Shown: positions 35,193 to 48,100 of the stretch, in pieces
Layout: each line of letters starts with the position of its first letter
Numbering within the stretch: the stretch's first letter is position 1
Origin: Hirudinaria manillensis
Lineage: Eukaryota; Annelida; Clitellata; Hirudinida; Hirudinidae
DNA: 64,000 nucleotides
Assembly: GCA_034509925.1 (NCBI GenBank)
Contig: CM067528.1
Span: 8,120,501-8,184,500 of the forward strand
Direction: 5' to 3'
Position numbers and translations under genes: made by a program
The notes under the pieces: model-generated
What the model was told of the DNA's origin: nothing
The model's database searches: none
Seen by the model: only the letters and a program-made list of their open reading frames with translations

Positions 35193-36670
35193 GAAATAGC
35201 TCCTGATTCAGGAGGTTCAATGAAATCGTGTAAGACAAGGGCAAATACTACTAAAAAGACTGATGATCTTAATGTTTGAACAGTCACAATAAATGCTTTA
35301 TTATTTGTTTGGGACAACGAATTGTGAGAGCAAATTCACTTCGACTGACTTGAGTAAACTTAAGTGTGGTTAATTTAAGTGTTGCCATTATGGATCATGA
35401 ATATGTTTGTAGATTTATCAAAAACTTAATTTATTGGATTACACATGGTTGATATTGTGTCTGACAGAATACTTCTGCCTCTTCATAAACTTCCCATCTG
35501 TTATTATTTTCCATCATGGTTCTGACAAAAATTGACCCTTGGTCCATCATTAGCAATACATGGTTATTTGCTCTGCATCCACATTGGAATTCTTTGCTAG
35601 TCATTTATGAAGCATTCATTAATTCACTCTCAGCAATGCAAGCCAGGCATTAAATTCCTTACATTAGCTATCACTGTTATAGTGGTTGCTTAAAGGACAG
35701 GTCTGTGCTTTAGAGGGAAAATGTGTTGGAAGCCAGGCCTAGAGAAGTTGTGAACCAAGAAATTTAGACCCACTTTCTACATTTTTAATCTCCAACCAAG
35801 AACCCCAACCCAGGCATATTCTAGTCACATTTTAAAAAGCTTAATCTCCATGAACCAGGGATATTCCTAAGCCTGTTAATGGCTATATGAAAGAATGTAA
35901 CCAAATTGCTCTCAGTAATATTGATCTCAACAAAAATAAATACTGTTCTCAATAATGCCTACCAGTGGGGAGTGAGCTAACCATGGTTTTACTTTGAGTT
36001 ATTCATAAAATATCAATGATTTTTATATCAGTTTGACTGTTAACCACAGATCAAAAGAATTATTTGCATATGCTAATATAAAGTTGAAGAAATATGCTGG
36101 ATCACTATAAAGCAATATAAAATTGGTATTCTTGGGATTGGAACAGTCTAGAGTATATAAACATTACAAAATCTGATTAAATTTTGAGGAACCTCTTTCA
36201 TGGCTCAAAATTGATTTTTAGGTGCAGTAATGAATTGACTCTACAAACAAAAGCAAGTTTAAAGCATAAAAGTTGGTGATTGTATATAGAACCTCCTTGT
36301 CACATGAGACAACTCAGTGGTGCTGTAACCATTTATATAGACGCCCCTCCCGGGGCTTACAAGCTCGGTTAAAAAAATGCATTACCTCCATGAATGCCTG
36401 CTTGGCCAATCTGCCCAACACAAAACAATTCATCCCAAAGTGAGAATCAATGAACAATTTCAGCAAGAACTTAATGACATCAATATTTCACAAAAGTATC
36501 ATATTATCACATTAATACTATTTGTGATGGTGCTGACCCTCGGAGAGTGGTGAAAAATATCGAGATTAAGATCCTCTAAACGTTGGAACATGTCCAAAAG
36601 GAATTCTTTTTTTTTATTTGTGTATAACCTAAACACATATATATAACCATTATATCTGCAAATTCATTTT
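35193..36670. other. Intergenic between FANCL and the C2-like gene
   Basis: AT-rich 3' flanks of two convergent genes. A small perfect stem gcccc-tccc-ggggc occurs near 36343. AATAAA on the minus strand near 36613 could serve the C2-like gene. No gene seen. Confidence 0.5.
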
Positions 36671-38814
36671 TTAAACACCAGATTCATCAAACCTGAGAAA
36701 TCAATGAGTATAAGGGATGTTAATGATAGCTTGAAATCAGTTCAATGCATGTGGTGCTCAAAAAGACAGAGTGTAGTAGATCAATATTGGTGATTAGTTA
36801 GATTTAGCTATCCACCAGCTTCCAGTTTTGTGCCTAATTATCTCATGATTGTCCCAAAAAGTACCTATGACGACGACGCAGAGGAGTGCATTGATTGTTC
36901 AAGCTTTTAGTGAAGATCGGAGATGATGCCTTGCAAGATTCCGCACTCTTAGATCGTGACTTGCTGCCATTTTCAGTATTTTGGATTCTACTCCTGCTTT
37001 CACCCAACCGACGACGTATCGATGTTAGAAGTGACCAGCGCTTCTTCTCATTGTTATTGGAGATTGTGGGATCAGTAAAGCGACTGTCTTCTGTTTTTTC
37101 CTCAAGATCATTCACCAAAGCTTAAAAAACAGAGAAATTTTCTTCATTCTAGGTCTTTTTTCTAAAAGGCAGTTATTGAAGTAGAGCATGTTACTAAGCT
37201 TGTCTCATAGATATCAATATAGATAAATATTTTAAAGCTAAAAAGCATTGGGCTAATGGTAAATAAGCAATAGATAAATGAACTAGTGATTCATTAATTG
37301 ATATTAGCATTGCAAAATATTTTCAATTTTTTTAAATTTTTGCCATGCAAAGCTTAACGTTTCCCTGGAAAATGCAAATTCAATGACCATCTTTTAGCTT
37401 CGAAGTGAACTTACTTTTTCCTGATTGGAAAGACAAATTTGAGCTTCCATATACCTCAGAACACTTACTCTTTTGAGGAGTCTGAGAGGACTATTAACAA
37501 TCATTGCTTAAAAATAAGTTCAGAAGCAAGGCTAATCAATGGCAGATCTAGAATAGATTGGCAGGAGACCTAGACTAGTAATTCGGAATCGGGAATGGAA
37601 ACGTATTAAATATTAAATTTGAAAATTAAATCTGTCCTCCCCTTCTAAATCTGCCTGCAAATCTAATCACAAATAATACTTACTGAAGGATATTGAAAAG
37701 ACAGACTCTGAATATCTGAATGGTAAAGGAGAAAATAGACAATTTAAATGTAAAATGTGATAGAAAAATAGAAAGTATACTAGGAAATCATAATTATAAA
37801 TAATTATAATCATGATAAATCCCAGAAAATATGTAAATAATTGGTGCAAGTCTTCCTTAGTATTACCAACGATTACATAATTTAAAGAAAGGAATTGCAG
37901 CTAAAGGACATAATATGAATGTCATATATCCTAGCAGGCTTATCCTAGCTCTGTTATCATTATTACTATTATGATGGTGTTGAAGTCTCTTCAAGATTCA
38001 ATGAATTATGAAATCACAAACATAAATTTAAAGGTTGCAATTTAAGGCATAAAATTAAATATAAAAATGCTTTTCTTCATTTAGAGAAATTGTTTTATCA
38101 AGTCTTGGAACTGATTTAAAAACCTTTTCCATTACTGGCTGAAGACTTAATGGTTTTAACAGAGGATTCATCAGTCAAGTATAGATGGGATGTTAGATTG
38201 GCTTCATTTTTTAGGTTTGATGGTCTTTCATTTGTCATGAACAGAAACTAAAATACGAAACACAAATAGCTAAATAAATAGACTTTATATATTCTTTTAA
38301 GATACAATAATCTATCACCTCTGCACACAAAGTTCCAAAAGACTTTTTGTGATTTTTGGCTGAGAGTAATGATCCTCTTCCATTACCATGAATGTTTGTG
38401 TTTCCGTTAATAAGATAGCTATTAAAATCCTGGTTTTGGGAAACTACCTTTTGATAACTTTTAGTAGAGATGTGTCTTCTTTCCTCACTAATTTTCACAG
38501 TTGTAGTACTTGTGTTAGTGCCATCAGAAATGCCATTGTTGACTTGATGCCAAACAGAACTATTTTCTTTAGAGTCAATGAGGGCAAAAAACTTACGATA
38601 AGGTGTCAGTCTCAATTCATCCAGACTTCTGGAACACATGCCAATTAACAACTTATCATCTGTAGAACAAAGTGGAACCAATTTATTGTGATTGTCATCA
38701 AAGATCAAATATTCAAATAATAAAGGATAAGCGGATATTTATTCATTGTTTTATTTACCTCCAGAGTGGCAGAAAACTTCAATCATCAATTCTTTTGATG
38801 ATGGGTTTAGGGTG
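36671..38814 (-). CDS. C2-domain-like protein, C-terminal exons
   Basis: Five phase-consistent exons (minus): 38814-38759, 38659-38319, 38247-38124, 37120-36865 and 36692-36671. Joining the first two gives SSKELMIEVFCHSGDDKLLI followed by GMCSRSLDELRLTPYRKFFA and LIDSKE. Its strand pattern and the aspartates at the loop resemble part of a C2 domain, though I cannot name the family. The rest is low-complexity, serine- and asparagine-rich. Exon 4 has a basic patch (KRWSLLTSIRRRLGESRSR) and the chain ends in ESGV, which fits a class I PDZ-ligand (S-x-V). Upstream exons must exist, since the first listed exon starts mid-codon, but I could not place them. About 180 codons seen. It could be a Rab- or membrane-binding adaptor; that is a guess. 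Confidence 0.55.
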
Positions 38815-41722
38815 CTAGAAAATTATAATGTTGGAAAGAAAAATGGGTAAATTTATTAATTAATACTCAGACTGATTTATGAGTGCAAGAAAGGTAGCAG
38901 CTGTTGCCCATACCATTTTTGCCTTTGTACTTAACTCGGTGCAACAGAATCATTGTTTTACTATTAACTACAATTATAGAAAGGTAGAATCAACATGTCA
39001 ATGATACAATCATTCTATGGACTGTAATTGTAGGAATACTGACAATATCTATATTTTAGGACTACTAAGTATAGCTATTGGTTCTATTAACATTAATTTT
39101 TTAACTTTTAACAATTTAACCTCTTCTTTACAACTTTGTATTATGTGACATATCTTTGGTTGTTAATAATAAACTCATGATTTTGATGAAGAGTTCCAAA
39201 ATTAGAAGCATGACTAACAAAAGGAAAGCCTCATCAAAATAGGGGGAAGAGGTGTTTGTTATGGAGGTTGTAAAATGTCTCTGTAGGGGGCTGTCAAGGG
39301 TTGTCCTACAATATACCTGGATCGATGTAGATCTAGCTGAATTGATTGCTGGAATGAAAAAAGTATGATAGGTAGTTGTGTGCCTGTCTTATTATTTATT
39401 ATGTTTATTACTTTTGATAACACACTAACTGGCATTGATCTTCATGAGTGTAAATTATGTCAAAATATAACCAAAGTGAAAAACTACCAGAAACAGGCAA
39501 CATGAGGGACTCAATCTTGATAAGCCTGACAAGCAATTTGTTGTCATGTATTTGTCTGGAGGGTGAGATGCAGTTAGAAAACTGCAATAGTATTGTAAAG
39601 TATCAATTTATTAATAGGTCATTTGTCAAAAAAATCACAATTAACAAAGGCAGCATTATAAATGATTTCAAACTTTTAAAAAATCAAATTGCATTTCGAT
39701 AACACTGGTAGGACCACATATAAAGTCAGATTTAAATGCTTTTGCCATTCTTATAATATATAACTAAGAATAAACCTTTCTTGGTGGATGACAACACACC
39801 TCCCTGTAATCTCCTGGAGTAGACATAAAGTGTGACAGGATGATTTCAATTTTCGAACTGATTAGAACATTGATGATGACATTTTCTACATTGTAAGGCA
39901 TATGGACAGTCTAATTAATGGGAAATTCATATATGAAACTCGATAATACATAACCTTTCCATATTTTAAAACTGTTTTCATTGCATGTTTTTGTCTCAAT
40001 CTCATTCATTTCTCCAATATAAAGCAAAATTTCAAATGCAAACTGAAGACTTGGTGTTCATATATTAATGATAACAATAATAATAATCATAATAATAAAA
40101 AACTTCATATGTAGCATCACAAGTGTGAGCATCAGGGACGATTCATGCCATTTATACAACAACCCTTCCCATAAGAAGCTTTTTTTTGAGATTCAAACCA
40201 GGTTGAAAATATGGCATGTAATGCCCATTGCTTTGAGCATCACTCACATCAAGGCAACCCTCCAAGTCAACATGTACCCATGGCATCTTAAGCCTCAAAA
40301 TTGGAGAATAGCAACTAAGGGCAACAAACAAAAGACTAAATTAAAAACAGCAGATTTTGGTGATGTGCATAATTTTCACAAATATATTGAATATGCATTG
40401 GCAAATACATGAAATGCAAACAAACACTTCATGCAGATAGAATTTTGAAAAAAAAAACAAGAAATACTTGATCTCTTAAGAAGTTGACTTGTTCCATAAG
40501 TAAATTGTTGAAGTTGCATATGGAAAGCCTGACCTCAACTGATTCCAGACCAGGATGTGAAGATGGCATCCAAGCCAATTCTATCTTGGCCTTAATAAGC
40601 AAAATGGCAAATATAAAATCTCTTTTATGGCTTGAAAGATGTCATTAACATTCAACAGTTCAAAAGCAAGTCGATGGGATAAGTGCCCAGACCTGCTGAA
40701 CATCATCATCCCAACACACCACAATAAAATTTCACCATCATAAATTTTATAGCAAATCTTGATAACATAACAATAACAAACACTTTTTCTATCTCATTAC
40801 TGAATTTCCTTAATTTCTGAAGTTAACATTTGCCAACTTCTCATCAAAACATTACTAAGCCTCCTTAGTAAATATAATGTTTATTGTGTTTTGTTAAAAT
40901 TTGTCATTTCCAGAATTTTAAGGAAGTTGAATGAAGTTTCTCCCATACATCAAAACAAGTGAAAATATGTGTCCAAAAACTTAACATGATCACAACAAAT
41001 AAACAATTCACATTTTTTATCACTTCAAAGACAAGAGACAGAGCAAACGTCAAAAGCTTTCCAGTGAAGCCTATATGCTAATTCATGTTTTTTTACAAGA
41101 AATGAAAATAATTAAATCCAAAAATTTGAATTTATTTTCAGATGTCCAAGTTCAATCATAATGACAGAAAATTAGTGCAGCTACCATATTGTGTTACAAA
41201 TCAAACATTTCTGTATTTTTAAACCTAATACAAGAAAATGCAAATATCTTTATTAAATGTTTTCAACCTTCAGGCCTGTCTTTCACCCATTAATTGTGGA
41301 TTTTTTTTCATCTGGCTGCCCATAAAGTAAGAAATATTAATAAAAATTGGAACAAAGAACCACCAAATGTATTTTATTTAAAAATGACATCATTTGTGAA
41401 ATGACCCTTGCATCGGGATGGAAACTGATATGAACTTTGTGATTGTAACTTAATCCCTGGTAGGACAAATTTATGCTACAAATAAGGTGCTTTGAATCTC
41501 CTCAATATTTTATGCCTAGATGACACTTTAAAGCTGCTCTTGAAAGTTTGAGCAATCATATTAATGGTTAAGAATGCTCCATGCTTAGAGATAAAGCTAA
41601 CTTTCTTATAGTATTGCCTTAATCAGGGCTCTATCGTCGAACTTAGAGTAAGTAGAAGTATTCGTTTTCATTTAAATAATGTGCTTTTTGTCCAGCTAGT
41701 AGAATAAAATGCATTTTCTAGG
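38815..41722. other. Unassigned, probably 5' part of the C2-like gene plus intergenic
   Basis: Missing upstream exons of the minus-strand C2-like gene should lie here. One weak candidate is about 39345-39310 (minus), flanked by ag and gt, but its phase does not join directly to the next exon. Open frames at 39457-39702 and 40068-40412 (plus) look like nothing known. An (aat)n patch lies at about 40070-40100. Confidence 0.4.
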
Positions 41723-42532
41723 ATGTCTAAGAACACAAAAGTTCTAATCTGTATCGATGGAAGTGAACTGTCAGAACAAGCATTTGAATGTAAGTCAACA
41801 TTATTTGAATTACATTTTTAAAAATCCTTTCAAAGAAATTGTTTCAAATTGAGACCGTAAAAAATTCTTGTGCTGAACAGTTTATGCCAATACTCTGCAC
41901 AGGGAGGGTAATGAAGTCACATGTTTCCATTGCATACATCCACCTTACTTTCCAGGTAAATAAATGGACAAAATGTTAAATTTAATCAATTGAATACCAT
42001 ATAATGTTTCGCCATTGTAGGAGATGTAACAAATACTAATCCTCATGTTTACCAATTGGCTGTGAAAGAATCTGTATTGAAAGCTGAGGAGTTGGAAGTA
42101 AAGTATGCAAAGAAAATGAAAGAACATAAGGCAAGATGTCACTTGAAACTATATAAAATCCATTATATAACATAAACTATCCTTCAACAAATAATGATTG
42201 ACAATATCATAAGAGATGCAAAAGTAATTATAAATTGCAATGTAAATCAAAATCAGGTGCACAATATTTGTTTGTTGCCTCACCCTATTACCAATCCATT
42301 TAACATATTTGTTTAATTTCAAATCCAACAGATGCCTGGTACTGTGATGGCACGCATGAGCAATGAGCCAGGCCATGAGATTGTGAAGAAATCAAAAGAA
42401 GATCAAGTGGAGATGATTGTTATGGCAACAAGAGGACATGGGACACTCAAAAGAACCATTCTAGGAAGTGTCAGTCACTATGTCTTGCACCATTCCATTT
42501 GCCCTGTGGTTGTCTTTTGCCATAAGCAATAA
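41723..42532 (+). CDS. UspA-type universal stress protein
   Basis: A small cytosolic alpha/beta protein of the adenine-nucleotide-binding Usp family, found in bacteria, plants and some invertebrates and lost from many others. Four exons, 41723-41789, 41881-41955, 42021-42130 and 42332-42532, give 150 residues, the standard length. The N-terminal strand reads VLICIDGSELSEQAFEFYA, and the middle has HREGNEVTCFHCIHPPYFP. The C-terminal nucleotide-binding signature reads MIVMATRGHGTLKRTILGSV then SHYVLHHSICPVVVF, which has the family's G-x2-G-x9-G-S pattern. The donor of exon 3 is GC (cataag|gcaaga): reading through to it keeps the usual length, while the GT earlier would remove about ten residues. 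AATAAA overlaps the stop codon. Intron presence shows it is a resident eukaryotic gene, not bacterial contamination. Confidence 0.93.
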
Positions 42533-43371
42533 ATAAATCAAGATATGATGATGACATGGTTATTATGGAAAATATTACATATTGCTAATTACAAAAATAA
42601 TTGAAAATCGTTTTCATCATGTTACGTTATTAATTTGCATAATGTTATAACAATTGCAATCGTCATTAATATTGCTTAGTTTGTCAACTTGTTTTAAGCT
42701 TTACTCATATTTAAAGGAAATTGTTATAATCTGTTCATTGTAAATGTTGAAACAATTACTTATTAAAGCAATGACTATTATTGTAATACAACTTTATAAC
42801 TAATCATTATTGCATTGATCTAGTTGTCCACCATTTTTACAGTTAAGTTCTTAACCTTAATCAAGCAGATTTTAACAAAGATTTAAGTAAAAATTAAAAC
42901 TATAAAGAAATAAGTGAGAATGAGATTGCCATACAAGATTAGAAGAAGTGACATTTAAACATGTGGTGCTTGAACAGTTCAAACATTAGAAAGAAGATCA
43001 AAGATAAACTAATATTCAGAAACAACATCAAAGACTAATTGTATCATGTCTGCTAATGCTGTGCTTCCTTCAAAATAAAACAGTCCTATATTGAATTTTG
43101 TTCCACGATGTTAGAATTATTTTCAAGTGGTGTCTTATGTCTAAAAAGGCAATAATCTGCTGGCATATTTATTACTTCAAGGTACATGGTTTAAGTTGTT
43201 TATTATTGTTATTCCATTAAAGTATTTCTTGAGTATATTTTAATCAATTATATTCACATTACCTTTCTCCAGAATATCATCAATTGCATAAACTATGCTA
43301 GGGTTAGGTTTTTTGTCAAAGCATCATCTTTTATTAATTAAGTACTTTTCAAATACCTGGATTGATTTTTG
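42533..43371. other. Intergenic between convergent genes
   Basis: AT-rich. Minus-strand AATAAA at 43330-43335 fits the membrane-protein gene that ends at 43372. Nothing else seen. Confidence 0.5.
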
Positions 43372-44437
43372 TCATAACCACTTATACTGTAATTGTTGGC
43401 CTATGATCTTAACTAGGGTCAGGTAAAATTTCATGTAACTAACTTCTCCAGAAAAGTGTTTGAGACGCACTTGACTTATCCTCTCCCAACTTGAACATCT
43501 GGCCTTTAATTCCATGAACAGATCCTTCATATCGAACATATAGATTGTCACCTGTAGTCAAATATTATTTCCATATTAACTGCCTACAATAAAGATTGTT
43601 TGTCTTTAAATCTTTATTAACATAATCTTTGATAGAATAAAATGATGAAACAATAAAGATAGTTGTGATGTATGTGGAACTAAACAAAACTGACCAGTGT
43701 CCCTTCTTCCTTAAGGCAGACTGTTCGGTTTTGTATTCTTGGGTGCAAGCAAGCCATATCCATACTCAAGAAGTTCAAAACTAAATCACTATCAGCCTGC
43801 AATAATCAGCCAATTTCATAGCATTCAGAGTCCAATCTTATCTTAAAATAACTGAAATTAATAGCAAAATCTATTGTTAAGAATTAATGATCAGATCTTA
43901 AATAATCTTAAACAATGCCCAAGCTAATCATAACTACCTATGAATTATATATTTTAAAATGCAGAAATTTGAACTGACAAGAATTCTTTGAGCCTCATTA
44001 TTTAGAGACTGAAGCAATCTTGTCTGAAGTTGGTCAGAAAAAGCTACATTTGATAACATCCACCTGACAATATCATCACTGCAGCTGTTCCTTGATATTA
44101 TTTTAAATTCTGGTTTTAACAGATGCAAAAAGGCTCTCAATCTTGGTTGAAAACATTGCAAAATCTTCAACATGGAATGGCCAGCAAAAACAATCCATAA
44201 GCATGACAAGGTGAATAATTTAAAATGGATACATTTAGCAATAATTCTAATTATTATAATGGAAACAAGTGTGATTGCAATCCAGAAGAAAACATACAAA
44301 TCTAAAACGTCAAAATTTCTATTGAAATGGTTGCCATATTTTGTCATATGCCATAACGAACTGTCAATCCAAAGTAAAGTGTAATTTTTAAGTTCTTGCA
44401 AGCGATACATGATCAGCTGACAAGTTATCAATGCCAT
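43372..44437 (-). CDS. Unrecognised protein with two membrane segments
   Basis: Three phase-0 exons (minus): 44437-43979, 43796-43695 and 43551-43372, giving 246 residues. Start chosen at MALITCQLIM; a stop lies in frame a short way upstream. Two hydrophobic segments lie close together, residues about 46-67 (DLYVFFWIAITLVSIIIIRI) and 73-92 (KLFTLSCLWIVFAGHSMLKI), so an N-out/C-out or hairpin topology is likely. The remaining 150 residues are soluble-looking and helical (IVRWMLSNVAFSDQLQTRLL, MKDLFMELKARCSSWERISQ). All three donors and acceptors are standard and the poly(A) signal is well placed, so it is probably a real gene. I do not recognise the family. It is divergent from the RS-rich gene, 666 bases away. 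Confidence 0.6.
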
Positions 44438-45103
44438 GTCCGGACAAGTCACCAAATTAAACTATAGCGATGTAAACAATACATTTAAAGAAACAAGAAA
44501 TAAATGTATAGAAATTGCTTTATGTATATTTAGGTAGTTCATACTTCAACAAACATCACCCCCGGAGACTCAGAACTAAATCCTTATTTTTATAAGGCTT
44601 AGTTCATTGAATAAAAATGCATTCTGCTTGGTTAAGTATAATTTAAATGAAAAATTGAATGAAAAGGAGAGTTTATACATACTTTAAACATGTTAGTTAC
44701 TATATATGCTAGGAAATATTCAAAATTGTAGAGCAAAAATTAGATAAACAACTTTGAGAATAAAAATTATGATTGTGACTACATTATTCACATTGCCTTT
44801 TAATTAATTATAATTGAAAATGTCAAATTAGATTTAGCCAGAATAATTAATATTATCCGTATAAACAGCAGACTGTCGCAACAATCAAGAGGTGTTTATA
44901 AGATTTTGATATTCTTCGGGTGTTGGAATCCTTTTGGTAAATGATTTCTTATTAAGACTTCATTGCTAGACTATATTTATAAAAAATACTTTAAACGCAC
45001 TTGATTCATTCAAAATTGCTTTGATTTCCACTTGTTGAAAATGCCTTTTTTAAACTACTCGTTTTCTTTTGTTTTCAAGTTAACAGATGCATGAACAAGA
45101 AAC
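44438..45103. promoter_or_regulatory. Divergent 5' region of the membrane-protein and RS-rich genes
   Basis: A 666-base AT-rich gap between two proposed start codons facing outward. An ag acceptor-like site just before 45087 hints at an upstream non-coding exon of the RS-rich gene. No factor site recognised. Confidence 0.35.
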
Positions 45104-48100
45104 ATGAGCAGCCTTGAGAATAAATTAGCCTCTGACGATTTAAGCTTAATAGGTTAAATATTGAAATCGTGTTTTAATTTTACTCTTCAATAGGTTACTA
45201 ATAATTTTAAATATTATCATATAAGGATATGCTTCGTGAAAATACTAAAATTACACTTAACAATATGGACTTGAAACTCGTATGTAGAAATCAATTAATG
45301 AACTGAAATTTTTAGGCCAGTGCTATGACAACAAAAACAAGGGATTGTCTCTAAAAAGGGAGGCTCAGTCTCTAACAACAGTGATTGGTGAGTATGGGGT
45401 AGTACTCATATGAAGATTATAGTTAAAAACACTTGGAATTAGAATTTAGGCACAAATGTCCTAGCAAGATATATTTTTATTATATAATTTTTAATTACTT
45501 TGCCCAATAACTATTCTATTCATTTCATTGAACCAACTCACAAAAAATTTATTTTGTTGCAAATGAATTGGTTCCAGGCTAGTCAATTAAGCTTTGGTTG
45601 CTTGATATTGTCAGTTTTGGTAAGATCATTTGTTGTTGTATATGTATCCCAACATAAATGTCCTTTAGCATTATTTTTAATGCATTATTGTAAAAATCAT
45701 AATTAAACTAACAATAACTTCAAAATAAATTATTACTAAACAACATAAAGAACAATTGATAATTTAAATGTGATGTCTAAAAACATATGGATTAAAAGTA
45801 TGAGCTAAGTTAATTGCTGAATTTCCACAATTGATATCTATTGTTGATTGCCAACGCAAATATCCTTGCGCACAATGAATTAATATTAATTAAAACTTTG
45901 CACTAATACATTAATAGTGACATAATTACTAATGACATGACCTTAGTGATCATCTTATTAATGTTTGATGACATTTTAGACATAAAATGGTCGTGTGTCA
46001 TCTGGTAGGTTTGTGACTGTCTAGTTAATTCATTAATGATGTTGTCATTACTCTTGTATTGTTTTATTATTATTATTACTGTTGGTGTTGTAATTATTAT
46101 TAGTGTAGTCATCAATATGCTTTTATTACTTTATTATTACTTTATTTATTAATAGTCCCACCAAGCTTGCTATATTTTGAGTTTCATTGATGCATTTGAT
46201 CTGGCTTGATTGATTTTGTGTTTGCTTTTGATCAAGTCTGCATACTTTTAGCTTAGATATGTGTTTGCCCTGTCAGTTTTCTTCACTGGTCTTAACTCTT
46301 ACCATAATTTTTACAAATCTTACATGAAACAATGACTGTTTATGTAATTCCAAATTGTATCACATTTCTGCGGCATCCAGCCACTATTATTACCTTGCTG
46401 TGTATTCAATTGGTTGATCATATTCATTGCATGCTATGGTAGATAGATGTTACCATACCTTATTTAGAATTTCACATTTTTATTGCTTTTGTTGTTTGAA
46501 TGACTACCTGTTGATGTTAGCAAAGAGATAGTGCAATAATGCAATAATGATTCAATTATTTCAATTATATCTGACATTTTTGGTCCTTTTCTGCATGCTG
46601 TTGCTGGGGCTTCAAGATTTCTTGCTAATAGCTTGATATATTGTGCTTTTACTTTGTTCCAGTCTCCTAGTCTTAGTCTATAGACACAATAATGTAGGTT
46701 TTTATCATTGTTGGCCTTAACTGACTAATTGTTTGATTCGAATTTTTTGTTTTTCATAACATCTATTCAGATAGCGATTTTAACACTTGAATATGTTGTT
46801 CAAATCATATTTTTCTTGATTCGAGATTTGATTCTAGCATGGTATTCTCTGCTATCTTGGCCTCAACAAGTGAACATTTTAATTTTTCATTTCATTGATG
46901 GAATTTACTTAATTTTAAAGGCTTTTCTTAACTGGGAAGCTTCACTAGAATTACAGTTATTTTAAGTGATAATTGTTACAAATTATACTTTAAAAAAATG
47001 CTTTTGCATGAAACATTTTGTAATGATGTGTTCAAAAATTAATTTAAATTTTTCTCTAAGTTGGGAAAATGAATCGTCTCTACCTTAGGAGTAATAAGAG
47101 TTTGTATTAACGATGGGCTAAGGTTAAGTTTTTCTTAAAAGTTTTAAATCTAATTTTTAGTTATTTAAAATTTAACTTTTTTAAAGATGACTGGTTTTGC
47201 AAGTTTAATTCTTTTATTGGAACCTTCTTTAATTGAAGCAGAATTTTACATTGCTTATTATTAGGATTCGGGGTTAATGCAATAATTTCATCTAATTATT
47301 TTTAGCTTTTATACTAACTAGTAATATCATTACATATTAACATTTGACATCTTCATTGTGGTTTGCTGTACTAACTATCTTTCATCTCAATCATTTGTAT
47401 TAGTTAAAGTATGGTTTGATTTATTCAGCTTCAGGAGATTGATTAATCAATAAGCTGATTGATTCATGAACTTATTTTACTTGATTGGATGATTTTAGAT
47501 CAAGACCATTTAATGCATGAATTAATAAATTGGCTTGTCGCAAACATTTATGAAACTAAGATTAAGAGTATTTGTTGAGTTAAATTTTCTAAAATTGATT
47601 ATATCATATGACTTTGACAATTTAATAGTTATGAAAATATGATTATTATTTACAATTTGATTTTTTTAAATGAGATCTACTATTAAATAATTAAAATGAA
47701 ATGATTTTGGTAAGATATGTTATTTATGACTTAAGGGCTTGTTAATATTCTGTCAGATGTTAAAGAAAAAGAAAAAGCTAGCTCTAATTGCATCTGTAGT
47801 GCTACTAACAATGAAAAGACTTCCACTGCTATTACTAATTCAAAGTGTATGGTGAGTGGATATATTATACAAAATATATGGCAAAGCCTAGTTGCCTCTG
47901 TTGGATTACAGAATGTTGATAGATTTGGTGATGGAAGTTCAGAATTCTGCAAAACTGATACTGTCTTTACTGATAGTGAGATTAAAAAAGAAAAGAATCA
48001 AATGGTAAGCAATTTCACATTTGTCAAAGATATAATTTGATAAATGATAAAAACAGCAGAGGATTTTAGCCAAAAATTTAATAACAATTAATTGATGATT

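Noticed and set aside
39457..40412. Two plus-strand open frames of 81 and 114 codons
   Set aside because: No recognisable motif and no matching splice signals; the second begins in an (aat)n run.
46729..46965. 78-codon hydrophobic open frame
   Set aside because: Lies inside an intron; hydrophobicity follows from T-rich codons, with no splice or family support.
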